From Corbicula japonica (Eukaryota; Mollusca; Bivalvia; Venerida; Cyrenidae): a stretch of DNA of 64,000 bases. Position 1 is the stretch's first letter, and every line of letters begins with the position of its first letter. Shown one piece after another: positions 1 through 13,500 of this stretch. A program made the translations under genes and the position numbers. The DNA is taken from the NCBI GenBank assembly GCA_038501625.1, contig JAZAYU010000011.1:10362849-10426848 (forward strand), given 5' to 3'. The notes beneath the pieces were generated by a model. It searched no databases and was not told where the DNA came from. It saw only the letters and a list, made by a program, of their open reading frames with translations.

Positions 1-420
1 TCAGCGCAAAATTTAATACTTCAAATCGGTGCCGATTATTTATTCCAGCCGATTTTTCTTATGTTGGCGTCGAGTTTGTTTTACTGTCTTTATTGTTTAT
101 TAAAGATTTTCTTTACTTTGTAATATTTTACTTCAACACAAATATGTCAGATCGGCACTGAATTTTCTTGCGTTCGTGCCGATTTTTCTCATTCGCGCCA
201 ATTTTGTTTTACTGTCTATTGTTTATTAAAGATTTAATTTACTTTGTAATATTTTATTTCAACACAAATAGGTCAGATCGGCGCCGAATTTTCTTATGTG
301 CGGCATGAATTTTGATGCGCGTTATACATCCAAAATCAGCTTTTCCGTCGATTTTCAACCAAAATTATGGGTGCGAGTTATACATCAATGCGCGTTATGC
401 ACAACGGAATACGGTAATAT
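1..420. repeat. Two tandem copies of a repeat of about 127 bp and flanking repeat DNA
   Basis: The block ttgttttactgtct...aacacaaata...gtcagatcggc occurs from about 55 and again from about 185, with cggcgccgaatttt-like palindromic borders. The stretch 300-420 (atgcgcgttatgcacaac and similar words, twice) looks like the edge of another repeat. No gene seen. Confidence 0.55.
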
Positions 421-672
421 AAAACAGTTGTTGCTTCATTTTTTATGTTCATCAGTCTAAAAACATGCCACAACTGTCTCTTGTTACAATATATACACAG
501 CTCATGATTGCAGACCTGTTCTTGTCATTATGATTATGCCACAATTTAATACATGACTTGTTTAAAAGTCAGTAGAATGGCCATTTATTGATATGGACAG
601 CATTTAAAGATGTAGATAGTACTTTTAGTAGTACTTTTATAACATCAAATCACTTTAAAATCATCTTCATTT

Positions 673-1014
673 ATGGTTATAATTTGTTATAACAAACCTT
701 TTGAATCTGAATTTCATTTTTTGTTAGTTTGTACTAAATATAAGGATTTGAGAGATAAATATCTTCCAAAAATATCATGGCCAAATCTTACAAAATTTGA
801 AAATATTATGTCTTCTAAGAAAAAGAAAACTATTATTGGTATTTGTAATTATTTGAAAAAAGCATATGCTATTGGGTAACATTTCATTTTTGTAATGCTT
901 CACGTTTGTTCGCTCATAGTTGCGCATGAATATGTATAATTTTGTTCACTGTTCTTAGCCATAGGCATGTGATATGCAGATCTTGCTAATAAAGTTTGTT
1001 GTCGTTGTTGTTGT
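673..1014 (+). mobile_element. 3' fragment of a non-LTR retrotransposon
   Basis: The short frame 673-879 contains ESEFHFLLVCTKYKDLRDKY, a signature of the C-terminal Cys/His region of many invertebrate non-LTR polymerases. The upstream Cys residues and the RT are missing. It is followed by AATAAA (988-993) and a TTG-repeat tail ending at 1014, as expected for the 3' end of such an element. Confidence 0.7.
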
Positions 1015-1535
1015 ATTCGCCTGTTAATATAAGTGACAAGATTATCATTTACCACTTAGCAATACATGCTCACAACTCTTCACAGTTAGCAGGTCATCAA
1101 AGAACAATATACCGATTTTAATCTCATTTAGGATATCATAACTGCCGAGATAATCTGTTCTTAATTGGTTGATTTACGACCGTCTTCTCTGTATTCAACA
1201 GACACTCATCTAACTATCCGACTTCTGATACACAGCAGACGCTCATTAAATATTGAAAGAAGTGATCTTGTACAGTAGACGCTTAACAATATCAGAGAAA
1301 TGCTTGAAATTGGCGAGAAAGTTTCGTAATTTGACATGTTTATTGACCTTGTATATTTTAAAGCATCCCGGCCAGGATTTATGGCATACTTTAGAAATAG
1401 TTTAGAAATTAAGGAATCCCGGCGCCGGTATGCCATAATTGCCTGGTGAAAGCCCTGCCATTGGTTCTATCGATACCTTGTTTTGTTCTAAATTGTATAC
1501 ATTGTGATGAAGCATGCTGTAAAATTATATTTTGA
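1015..1535. other. Intergenic or intronic stretch, no feature
   Basis: Lies upstream of exon 1 and is probably intron of the Tudor gene. Short ORFs on the minus strand show no recognisable protein. I see nothing else in it. Confidence 0.5.
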
Positions 1536-1732
1536 TTAACCCTTTCATCCATAAATACGCATCCGTGCCGTCTGATCAGGATCTGCACCGGTCGATTTTT
1601 GGTCAGAAATAATTTAATGAAGCAAAAAGCGAACAGTTTAGATCCTGATCAGACGGCAGAGATGTGCCGGCTGATCTGGATCTAAACTGTTCGCCGACGC
1701 AATAAAGGTTTGTCTATGGAGGAAAGGTTTAA
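1536..1732. repeat. piggyBac-type MITE, copy 1
   Basis: TTAA at 1536-1539 then CCCTTTC; right end GGAAAGG then TTTAA at 1728-1732. The interior has the two mirrored gatcctgatcagac/ccgatctggatc arms shared by all copies of the family. Ends about 20 bases before the exon-1 acceptor. Confidence 0.75.
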
Positions 1733-1752
1733 AAATGTTTCTGGTATGCCAG

Positions 1753-1921
1753 GTTGTGTTGGATAAGAATAATGCGAGTCTGGATGAGCTGATGGATCAG
1801 ATACACGAGTACTACAGCAACATTCCACCAGGAACTGATACTGTAGACTATCCAAAACTAGGTCAGCCATGTGTTGCCCAGTTCACAGAAGATAAAGGAT
1901 GGTATCGGGCAACTATCACAG
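1753..1921 (+). CDS. Exon 1 in window: first half of Tudor domain 1
   Basis: Codes for the helical lead-in and first strands of an extended Tudor domain, ending with [14 protein letters not shown] and a phase-1 donor (G|gttagt). The acceptor is taken as the AG at 1751-1752. An ATG at 1735 lies upstream in frame but in what looks like intron, so I do not treat it as the start. The usual beginning of the domain (the FW.Q strand) must lie in an exon before the window. A piggyBac-type MITE ends only about 20 bases before the acceptor. Confidence 0.75.
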
Positions 1922-4551
1922 GTTAGTCAATAGAGTTGCACGGTATTACTGGTAAACCAGTTACCATGGTAAAAAGTCCTGCGATACAATGCTGTGGTAT
2001 GATCACAGAGAACCGATATTTTGTCAGAATAATTCTTCTTTTTTTTTCACTTTGAAATATTCTCAGATTTTCCATTTTGTGTCCAAAAATAAACAGTTGA
2101 TTTTGTTTATGATAATATTTTTTCAACAGAGTCGACAGTCAGCTCTAGTCCTTACCACCTCACAATTCTCTAAACTGGCTGTTGATATGTATAATTCAAT
2201 ATTTTAAGGTCAATTAAAAGATGAACTTGATTCATAAAATTTGTCTCAAAGTCTTCGTGAAAGGGATGAAAAACTGCCAGTCATCCGGTCGGGTGAGAAA
2301 AAATTTCTGCCAGACCAAAAAAGAATTTGCCAGACCGAAAAAAAACAATAATATTCTTCGTAAAACTATCTTATTTCTCTATGTTTATGCTACACATACA
2401 TTGGAGCCAATCAAATAGCTCTATTTTCACTTATACCCCCACTCATGTTACAAAACAGCAATACAGATTATTAAATCTGTTTATTCTTGAAAAAATGACT
2501 AAATATGGCAAGGTCTTTCTGTGCCAGATGATGAAAATTTGCCTTGGCACTCGCACTTACGTCCACTGAAACTTGTCTAGCAGTCTGCATCTGTTGCTGG
2601 AACTTGGCTTCTCCAACAGCCTTCTTGGGGTCTAAAAAACAAAACAAAAACAGTTATAAATATATTATGTATTTGTGAATACAAGAGTTCCAAATTTCAT
2701 TTACTTTACTATTCCTTTTATTAAAGAAAATGAAGTTTTGAATTTTTTACGAAAACTAGACATAACAGAAGCAACTGGTCTAGATCGGAAATTACTTAAA
2801 CTATCTGCGAATGTTAAAGCTACAAGTATTACAAAGTTAATTAATAACTGTATTATCAATAATACATTTCCTAACTCCCTTAAACATGCCAAAGTTTTTC
2901 CGAGGTTTAAAACCGGTGACAAATGCAATTCTACTAATTATAGACTAATAATGATACTTCCCGTAACATCAAAAATATTTGAACGACACATAGTGAGACA
3001 CCTTTTGTCTTTCCTTAATAAGTTCAACTTAATTAACAAAGGACAATCGGGGTTTAGACAGTTGCATTCATGTCAAACGGCCCTTGTTAAAATAATTGAT
3101 AATTGGAAAGGAAATATGAATGCTGGTGAATTAACCGGGGCAGTATTTTACAACCTCAGGAAAGCATTTGATTTAGTTGATTTACAGCTGCTTTTAAATA
3201 AACTTAAGATTTACAAATTCTCTGACAATGCTGTCGATTTTTTCAATTCTTACCTGACCGGACGTGTTCAGAGCGTAGTATTTAAAAATAGTGTATCTGA
3301 GCCGCGGCCTGTTACAATGGGAGTCCCACAGGGCTCTGTGTTAGGACCTGTATTATTCCTTATGTTTATCAATGATCTACCCTTAAATATCAATGATTGT
3401 TCAACCGACCTCTTTGCGGATGACACGACTACATACACATGACAAAAATGTAATTATTATTAAACAAAAATTGCAGTCAGCAAATGATACAGTATTAAAC
3501 TGGTGCGTAAATAATTATATGCACCTTAATGCAGAAAAATCATCAGTAACATTAATCGGGACACGTAACAGACTTGCACAGGTCTCAAATATTAACTTAT
3601 ATATTGATAATACATCTGTTGCAAATGTTACCCAACAAAGGTTACTAGGAGTAATTATTGATAATAAACTGACTTGGAACTTACAAATTCATCATATGGT
3701 TACTCAGATTTCCCGTAAACTTACTCTCGTGCAGTTATTATCTTCATACGTCTCTCAAGATTGTTTGATAAAGAATTACAATGCGTATATAATTCCGTTA
3801 TTTGATTATGGTTGTTTGGTTTGGGGCAGAACTAACTCATCCGATATTTTTCAAATCGAAAAATTACAAAAACGAGCAGCGCAAATTATTCTTAAAACAG
3901 GGCTTACTACGCCATCATCAGTCATGTTTAAAAACTTGAGCTGGCTGCCAATCCTATGTCGTATCAAATACTTTATTCTTTTACTAACCTACAAAGCATT
4001 ACATAACTTAGCTCCAGTGTATATAACTTCGATGTTTAAAGAACTAACATATAGCAATGACAGGCAATTAAGATCTATTTCAAATGGGAATCTATTAGTT
4101 CCAAAATTTAACACTCTATTATGCAGTAAATCATTTTCAGTTGTTGCTCCAAATTTAAGGAACTCTCTTCCCCTGATTGTAAAAACATGCAAATCAGTAA
4201 AATCATTTAAAAAACATGTTAAAAATTCTTATTTGATAATATGTAGTGCATTGTCAAGACAATTACATTTTAATTATGTAAAAATGTTAAAAATGTTTGG
4301 GTAATGAATCTTTTGTTATTATTGCTTTTGTTAAAATTTATCATTTAAATTTGTCTGCTTTCATCCTTTTCATATTGTTCTTGAAATTTTAATTGTAATT
4401 TTTTTATTATTTTTTTTTCTTTCTTTCAATTGTATTATGAGAATGTATGTATGTATGTATGAATGTAAATTTGTAACTATTTGTACATGTTTTTAAGAGG
4501 ACCATATGTAAGAATGTCTATGCCAAATATGTTATCCTCTAAAAATAAAGA

Positions 4552-4585
<34 letters not shown>

Positions 4586-7500
4586 GGAGGCCTTATTTTT
4601 CAGACACAAATTACAGTATACTACATTGATTCTGTTATGGAACTATAATATACAAATGGAAATTCAGACTGCTATTATTCTTTAAAGTATCTTGGGGCTA
4701 TAGTTGAATTTCAAAGTTGGTGTAATTAAAGCTACTTTTGTGTAGGGATTAAACGATGATCTATTATAATCGAAAATCGATCGTTTTTAGGATCGATTTT
4801 TGATAATCGATTACTAAGTTTAATAATCAATCATCGGTTTGGTGTTCTTTAAGCAGCTTACAGGGAAGATCACTGTATCAGAACAGAAACATTGTTTGAT
4901 ATATGACATATAACATTGTTATTTTGGTTTTAAATAAGCTTTGGTATATGTTCTCCCACTAAGTATTTTAAGAAAAAGACTCATGTACCTGCAGTCTACA
5001 CCTTATGATCATAACAGATACGGTTACAAATTACAATACATGCAGCCTGTGGGCTAGAAGTGTGGTTCATGTAAATGCTAATTCTTACCAGAAAATACAC
5101 TGATATCCTTTTGTGATAATACAGTAGTTCTATACAGGGCCCTCATTTCACGATGGTAGGGACCGAATTTTGACCACATTCCCACCCCCAATAGAGGTCT
5201 TTCACATTGTTGTGCGCATGCGTCGTACGCCACGTTAGGTGCGGAAAATATTGGTTTTATCCTAAACCGACAAGTGAGGGGGCATTTAACTGTGTCATTG
5301 CTAACAGAATGAACAGATATGATCACGGTGTCGTCTTAAAGCTAATGATAAATTATAATAATAATTATGATAAAGCATAATAAATTCGAGTTTTAGAATT
5401 TCCGAATATAATAGGCTTAAAACGTCTGGTCGGCAAGATTTGACTGTGAAAAGCGTAAAACAATCAAAGACGTGGTTGCCACTTTGAATCGGGAAGTCTT
5501 ATATGAAAACAAATACATTGTGGATTACACGTTACTGTATATTTTCCACAGACACATATATAAGCGTATCGAGTTTTTCTGACAAAATGCGTTTACTTCA
5601 AGAAATATATTTTATGTTACATGATCTCTCTAAATTGGAGGTAAACGGATGAATTCAGCAATGTATCGGCGTTGAATACTCGTCGTTGTATTCAACGCCC
5701 GTTAAGCTTATTAAGTTATTCATGTTATTATAAACATCATTTTTTTTTATAAAATCGTCAGCCATAGTAAATAGACATTAGTTTAAGTCGCATTTCAGGA
5801 ATATCTACGTGTTACGGGAATGATGTAGAAAGAAGATAAAATGTCCGCAGACCTCCAAAATCTCAGGATTTTATCTGAAATCTCCGGACCGTAAGGTTCT
5901 TCTCCAGATCTAAGGATTTTCAGGCAAAATCTCAGGATTTAAAAATATTGAAAAGGATAATTAATGAAACATAAATTTAACTGAATTTAGAATGGGTTTT
6001 ACAATTATATTAATTAATATTAAGAAACTTGGTCTTGGTCACGGCTCCAAAATTTCCTTATTGAGAGATTACGTGAAAGTGACACGCTGCCTCGGGCACA
6101 CATGTACACAACAGCTAAGTGTCATAAAACTAAACTCGGACCTGAATATCGCAGTCCCATTCATTTGTTTTGGTTCATGGTCATTTTGATTTTAAACAGA
6201 AATGAAAATATTATATTTCAAAACCTTCAGCGACAACAATTACGAACTTCAACATCAAAATAGTTTTTATTTAAAAAACAACAAAACTTTCTGCATTTTT
6301 TAAAATAGGTTTTGGTTGGCCTGCCGTCCGGCAATATTCGTTTGGTTCAATCAATTTAACGATTTCTATGGTTGTAGCTGGAATCATCCTATTATGTAAA
6401 TACGTAATATTTTTTCTCAAAAGCAAAACACGCAAAACACATATCAACCTAGTCGCCGACGAGCTACATAAGAATATAATTATGTCTCATTCCACCTATA
6501 AATTATAGCGTTACAAAAAAATGCCGTAAAACGGTAAAATGTCCGATAATGTTCGTCTGAATTGTCAATTATACAGATTTATTTTTAGTAAACACAATTC
6601 ACGTGTGTATTTTTATAAAAACCCAAACAAATCCGTTGGATACTCGCGTCCTGAAAATACCGCGATAAACAATGTTTAAAATGCGCATAAACTTTCTTGA
6701 TGTGCTTGTAAATGATCATAACGTTTTTTTTATTCTTCGTTGTTTGACTGAACTTACTTATTTATAAATTTGAAATGATTAATCAACATTTTCTTAATTT
6801 TATAATCACTTAGTCATATTAACAATAGTAAACGATGCCCCCTCGCGTGCATTTATCGACTAAATATGCTCTTCAATTTTAGAAAGCGCTAAGGGGAGGT
6901 AACAATGTGAAAGAACTCTATTAATTTTTTCCTATTTTTTAACCAATTCCCCTCTAAAGAATTTCTTGTGTGTTTTGCATGTCTTAAACAGAAGATTCTT
7001 AACAATATAATTTTGAAATTTGTTTTTTTGCGAAATAGAAAAAAATATGCACTATAATAACAAATTGAGTATTTGTTAGAATATTAATAAGAATTCCTAT
7101 AAATGAAATACTTCTTTATTAAAGCATGTACATTGTTATTGTAAATGCTTCGATTACATAATAGATGATTGATCCAAAAGGGTTGTTTGATTATTTCCGA
7201 TGATCGATTATGTCTTTTGACCGATTATGAAACCCTACTTTTGTGTGATTATTTCATCATAATTTCTTGTAAAAATCAATTCTCACCTGTCTGTAATTAT
7301 TTTACTATCCAACTTCATCTGGGGGGTGTCTTCCGTTAATCGAGCGAGCAAGCACCTCTCGTGCATCATATATTAATTACTGACAGTCAATCCTGATCAA
7401 AGAAAATCATCTTGATCCAATTATCACCTCTTACAGGGACCGACAAATCCTTTGCCCGGTGCCCGCGGGCAACCAGCTTTGATCTGCCGGGCCATAAAAA

Positions 7501-10500
7501 TCCGTAATTGGTTGTCCGGGGTGGTAATTAAAACAAGTTGTCTAATAAACAAAAATCTCACAGCAATATACGACTTTCACTAATCATCAGATTATGGACG
7601 AACCGTATTATTTAGCACCGCCTACCTGTATAAAAATCGTCCAATCAACAATAATCCTTGATTAATTTGCACTTCTCTACCCGCCTGTATTTCACAACAA
7701 TTGGTACCATCTTTATCGCGAGATATATGATTCTCGCGAGATTATGCGGCAGCGTGATTACACAATCTGTCAAAATTGTGACAATTAAAAAGGTGTATAT
7801 TTAGTCGTTTGTCGGCGCTTAATTAATTTTTGACGAGAAGTGATTAGGTAAGTTGGTTGCAAATGATTGAATTAAGTAGTTCACAGTGTTACTTAAATCG
7901 AGTTATTCCAAACTATATATGATATCTTACAATACTGACTAATCCGTTCATTCTACGGAAAATTTCTCAGTTGAATTTTAAAATAATGCTTTAATTTATT
8001 GATGTATATGCTTTACAGTGTTCAGTAATTAATTAAGATTAGATTTTAGAATGGATCAGTTTGTGATACGAAGGTATTAGTTTTGCGATACATGTTGTCT
8101 AAAGTAAAAAGGGAGATAATAAGTTTGATTATTAAATTGATTAAGATACAAAATCTCCGCAAATTAATTCGTATGAGCTAAAATGTTATTAAATAAATAT
8201 TATATGAACAAAAGAGATGAAAAACAGAAAACATTTTTACAGATTTGTAGCCCACTATTGCAAAATAAAAAATCATATATATACTATTCATTATATCATG
8301 TCAATGAAAATCACAAGAACTGAAAGATGATAGTTGCGTGTTCTTGGCATATGGTTCTTGTAACAAAAACCAACTTATTTTTTCAAATTATTTGCTTTTA
8401 TGTACACAACAGAAGTAAAAAAAAATATTAATTTTCCTATCTTAAATTTTGTAAAATTTGAAAACACAAACTCAAAATTCTTTTCCTCACTTTGAGTTTA
8501 TAATGTTATTTTCAGAGGACTGTTTGAATGAGGTACCAAGTCCAGCACCAGTGGCTTCTGAAGTTGATGAAGACCAAGATGATGAAGACTTCAGAGTTGA
8601 AGATTAAGATGACAATCCATGTTATTTTTATGTTACTGTATTAAGAACTCTCAAATTCAATGAAATGCTACAGTACATACATACTCTTTTGATCTGTGTC
8701 TTGAAAAATAGTGTGAGCTTGGAGTTACCAGTGTTTATAATCACAATAAATTTGCATTAATTTATAATGTGTTATATATTGCTTAACAAACTGTTTTTTT
8801 ACGATTGACAATTTCGCGCGATTTTCCGGGCAACCAGATAAAAATTCTACTTGCCCAGTGGGCAACAAGAAAATTTAGGATTTGTCGGTCCCTGCCTCTT
8901 ATATGTTCCCAAATTGTCATAGAACTTATAATAATCTGCCAAATTAACAAGCTGTTATTTTCAACATAAGTTCGCTTACATCATTATCGCGCTTATATCA
9001 TTTACAATAAGAAAATGGAGCTTACATTATTGCGATGCATATATTTTTTTGTCGCCAGTAAATTCACCAATTGCAAAAAATTGTTGCAAAATTATCTTTC
9101 TTGTGTCGCATTTGCCGACATTTGCGATTGACAGCAGGAACCTTGGTAAATATAACGGAAATATTGTTTTTGCCGAGATTTTTCGTACCCAAATTGCCGA
9201 AAAAATTGCCGGTCACATTTGTTTTAAATCGATCTAGAGAAGTGGTCACATAAAACCCATGAATGCACTGCAGTATGGCAGGTTTAACAGTTATTTGCAT
9301 CGAATTAATTTTAATCAAGTGCGCCGGTGTTTACATGAAAACAATATGGCATCACCCTTGGATTTCCTGGTGAGAAACGAAAAGCAATATCGGCAATATG
9401 GGCACATTTTTCTCTCAAAAAAGAAAAATTGACGATGAAATTGAAAAAAATATCTCGGTGTGCATCAACTCCAAAGCAGTCATAAAAAGGGCAGGAGGAG
9501 GTTCGTCCAATACTAGTATATAGCTGGACTATGTATAGGTTAGATTGGGGTATACCGTGGTATACTGCAATATGTTTTTTACTCGCGTTACCAAGCCCTA
9601 TAAGTCTATTATCCAGACAGCTGAATTATTTGAACTCCTCTGAAAAATGCTTACCATGCATTCTCATTGGTCCAGTTAGATCAGTTACGACAAATAGCAG
9701 TCCACCGCCAGTCTACGGACAGTAGTATCTAATGTCTGTGCAGTTGGTACCTATACTACCTGTCACAGTGTCGGCCACATTCTTAAAAAAAATTACTGTG
9801 TTTTTTTGTCCACACTGCCAACTATTTTCTGTACTTTTTAAAAAAAACAACCTTGATTTAAGTAAGGATAAATGTCTTGTTGCATATTGTAAATATATGC
9901 CTCGGCACTTTTGAAATCTACAGTTTTGGTGGGTTTTTTAAGTAAATGACAGCAATAATATATTAAAAAAATAAAATGTTGATTGTTATGTAAACTTTCA
10001 CAGACTATTTAAAATTTGACATAAAGAGAAGTGTTTAATTATATATAGTAATCACCTGATAGAATGCAGTAAAACAGCAAATGTGTGGTTATATTTTCTT
10101 GGGATTTGAATTCGTGGATCCTTTTTACCTTAAATTAATCCTGCATGAACAATTATGAATTCACAGTGTATCAGTAGTTTCATTTACAACTTGCAGCATG
10201 GTAAATGTGAACTGCTTTCAGGTCTGAAGACTGATGGTATGACAGAGGTTAGATATGTTGACTATGGTAACAGTGAATACACAGATAAAGATGCCCTCAA
10301 GTCGATCAAACATCAGTTCATGTCTTTACCAGCACAAGCTGTTCAGTGCAGTCTTGCAGGTATGTTTGTTTTACTGTACCAAGATATAATGTGATAAAAT
10401 TACTCCCATGGAGTTAATATTCAATAACCTTGCATTCTTGTTTTTTTCCTCAATCTTGATTCAAACTGGAAAAAATCTACTGTTCAGTGTTTGCTAAGAA

Positions 10501-13500
10501 AAGAAGTCTGGATGTATTTTAACCCTACATTACAAACAATTCAGAATGGGTTTCCTCGAAGAACATGTATTTTGACTCTAGGTGTGAGCTCTCCTCAAGG
10601 GTTCTGGTCTCCAGAACACCAGGTACAGTTTACAGAGATGGTAGAAGAACAGCCATTTACAGCAACATTCAAGTCCCACGCCTCTGAACCAGGTCTAAGT
10701 GGGTACAAAGTGGAACTTGTGGACAAGAAGGGAACCAATATTAACCAGAAGTTTGGACAGATGACCGGTACAACATGCTCTGATGATGTCAGCGCAAGAT
10801 CTGTATCAGCCTCTTCTATGGGTCAGGATATGAAAATCACTGTAAGTTGGAAACAAGATTTACCTCGAAACAATAACAATTACAGCAGTGATTGATACAG
10901 TTTCATAAAACTTGAGGCTTGTGCCACTTGAATCATTACTTACAGGTACTGTACTATAGCAGAGGTGTTCAATATTTTTACCTACTCGCCCTGCAGGTCG
11001 AGTGAATGAAAAAGTGCACTCTCTCTTACAGAGTACACACGCCCGTACATTTTAAAACATTTTTGACGTTTTGACATATGGAGGGAAAATACGTGCACTT
11101 GCAGCTTCGTTCTGATTTGGGAAACCCAGTGAGGATAAAAATAAATTGCTGCTGTTACCTTTACATCAGAAAAATTCCGAATGCAGTGGAAATCGGCCAT
11201 ATACCGGAAATCGAATTGTATTTTATAAACAAAGTGAAAATATTTCATTTTCCCAAGAAAACAGATGTGCATTGCTGAAAAATTTACTCGCCTGGTCGAT
11301 CGAGTGTTTCAGCCGCTTCACTCGGCCGACAGTTGAGTGGAATTCTAAACCTCTGTATAGTCTCACCAGAAGTTATTTCTAGTGAGTTGATGGATGTTCA
11401 GGTTATTAGTTCCAGCCAGAAAAAGCCAGGGTTTATATTGCTTTACAAATGTTGGTCCGTCTGTCAAAAGTCAACGTCTGATAAGTAACTTGACAATGAT
11501 TTGACATACATGTACAGTCCCCAAATATTGTAGGTTGGTTTGTTGTCACCTGACGTGTATATGACCCCTATTGATTCTTTGTTGTTAGGTCATAGGTCAA
11601 GGTTACAGTGATCTTTAATATTATAATAGCAGGTTACTATCTAGTTGGTGGCATACATGGTTTACAAACATCTCTTGTTTATTGCATGATTTTATGTCCC
11701 CTATTTTTAAAGTGAAGGTACATATTCTCATTGCCTTTGGATATGTATTTTATCCCATGGCAAAGGCAAACAGTGTAGGTACAGATTAGGAGGCACACCT
11801 GTGCCATCTGTTCAGTGTCTGCACTGCTTGCTTTTTGATTCATAAGATTGTCTGACCGGAAAGTGACACATGTCCAGATCAGACCCAACAGATGTGCTGG
11901 TGATCTGGATGTACACTAGTCACACACGAGAAAATTCCTGCATACATGAAGTACAGTCGAACCTGTCTTAAGCAGCCACCAAAGGGAGTAACAAAAAATG
12001 GCCGCTGAAGACAGATGGCTGTTAAAAACAGTAAAAAATCAGAACAAAATGTTAGTTTAGGTCATATTCAAACTGGCAGTTTAACAGAGGTGGCTGCTAA
12101 GGCAGGTTTCACTGTACATGGTTCAGATGTGATCATTTGCAGGTGTCTGGGGACTCTGGATGGGATGATAATGGAGGTTCTACAGGATTTGGTAGTAAAC
12201 CAAGATCATTTGGAGGTCCTAGACAGCCAAGTGGAGGTAGTGGCAGTAGTGGGTTTGGAGCAAGGTCCAGTGGGTTTGGGTCTAAGCCAGCCGGTGGCTC
12301 GGGTGGTGATAGCGGATGGGATGACAGTGGAGATACCAGTAGTGCATCATCAGGATTTGGGAGCAAGAAACCCTTTGGTGGGGGTTCTGGTGGTTTCGGA
12401 AGTGGAGGTTCAGGGACTTCAACTGGTGGATTTGGAGGCTCCGGTGGTGGGTTTGGCAACAGCTCTGGTGGTTTCGGAAACAACTCTAGCGGAGGTGGAT
12501 TTGGAGGTAAGTTATAAAATTATGTAATTAAAGATTTTTGTTGATAACTTATTTTTGAACATGGTTGAGATTCATGTTTCTTTAGGTGAAGTATGGGAAT
12601 TCAGGAAAACTGAAAATAGATCCAAATGTGTATCGGAGAACTTTTATCAAACAAACACTTGCACTAGGTGAGAGAGGGGCAATGACGTTCCCATTTCACA
12701 TGTCTTTACTGAATTTATGAAATAGTGGACTTTGTTACGTTGAAATGTTATAATGCAATTTGTTAGCTTTCACCAACAAAAACCTAGATCAAACAACTGG
12801 TTAAATAGGACAATATATGGGTGTATTTTTGCACATGTAAAACATCCAGAAATAATGCAGTCTGACAGTTGATACTGTTGATTTTAGGAGCTGGAGGAGG
12901 AAGTAAAGATTGCTTCAAGTGTGGCGAATCAGGACACTTCTCCAGGGAATGCCCCAATGCCGCCAAAGGTTGGCTTTTTTGTTATCTCATGCTTCCAACA
13001 GCAAATTAGCCATTTACTCAATATAAACACATTTTACAGGGCATTTCATCCTTATATAACAAAGGCTAACTGTGGCAGAGTTTCTTCCCAAAATGCTTGG
13101 TAAGATGTTGAAAAATAAATCAAAATCCTCTGAGGGGAGTTAAAAAATTAAAGTCTGAAAAATAAAGTGCTTTAAAACATTAAAATTTAAGTTGAAATTT
13201 CTTATAACTATTCAAATTTATAAACAAGTACCCTTCTTCCAATGAATTTTGTTTTTCCCCAAAAAAACAATTATCACACATTTCCCAATTTGAAAGGCCT
13301 GGGCCTCTTCCCAATTTTCTGATGAAAAGCCCTGTTTTATCAAGTGTGACCAGTGTAGATCCAGATCAACCAGCACATAAATGCCGTCTAATCAGAATCT
13401 GCAATGTTAGCTTTTTGGTCAGAAATAATCAAAAGGAGAACAATACAGATCCTGAAAGCCTGCTGAGCTTGACCTACACTATTAGCCTACACCATAAAGG

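Noticed and set aside
1735..1752. ATG at 1735 as the gene's start
   Set aside because: It would begin the protein in the middle of a Tudor domain; a plausible acceptor lies at 1751-1752, so upstream exons are more likely.
12133..12483. Proline-rich minus-strand ORF opposite exon 4
   Set aside because: It is the complement of Gly/Phe repeat codons; the plus strand has the splice phases and protein motifs.
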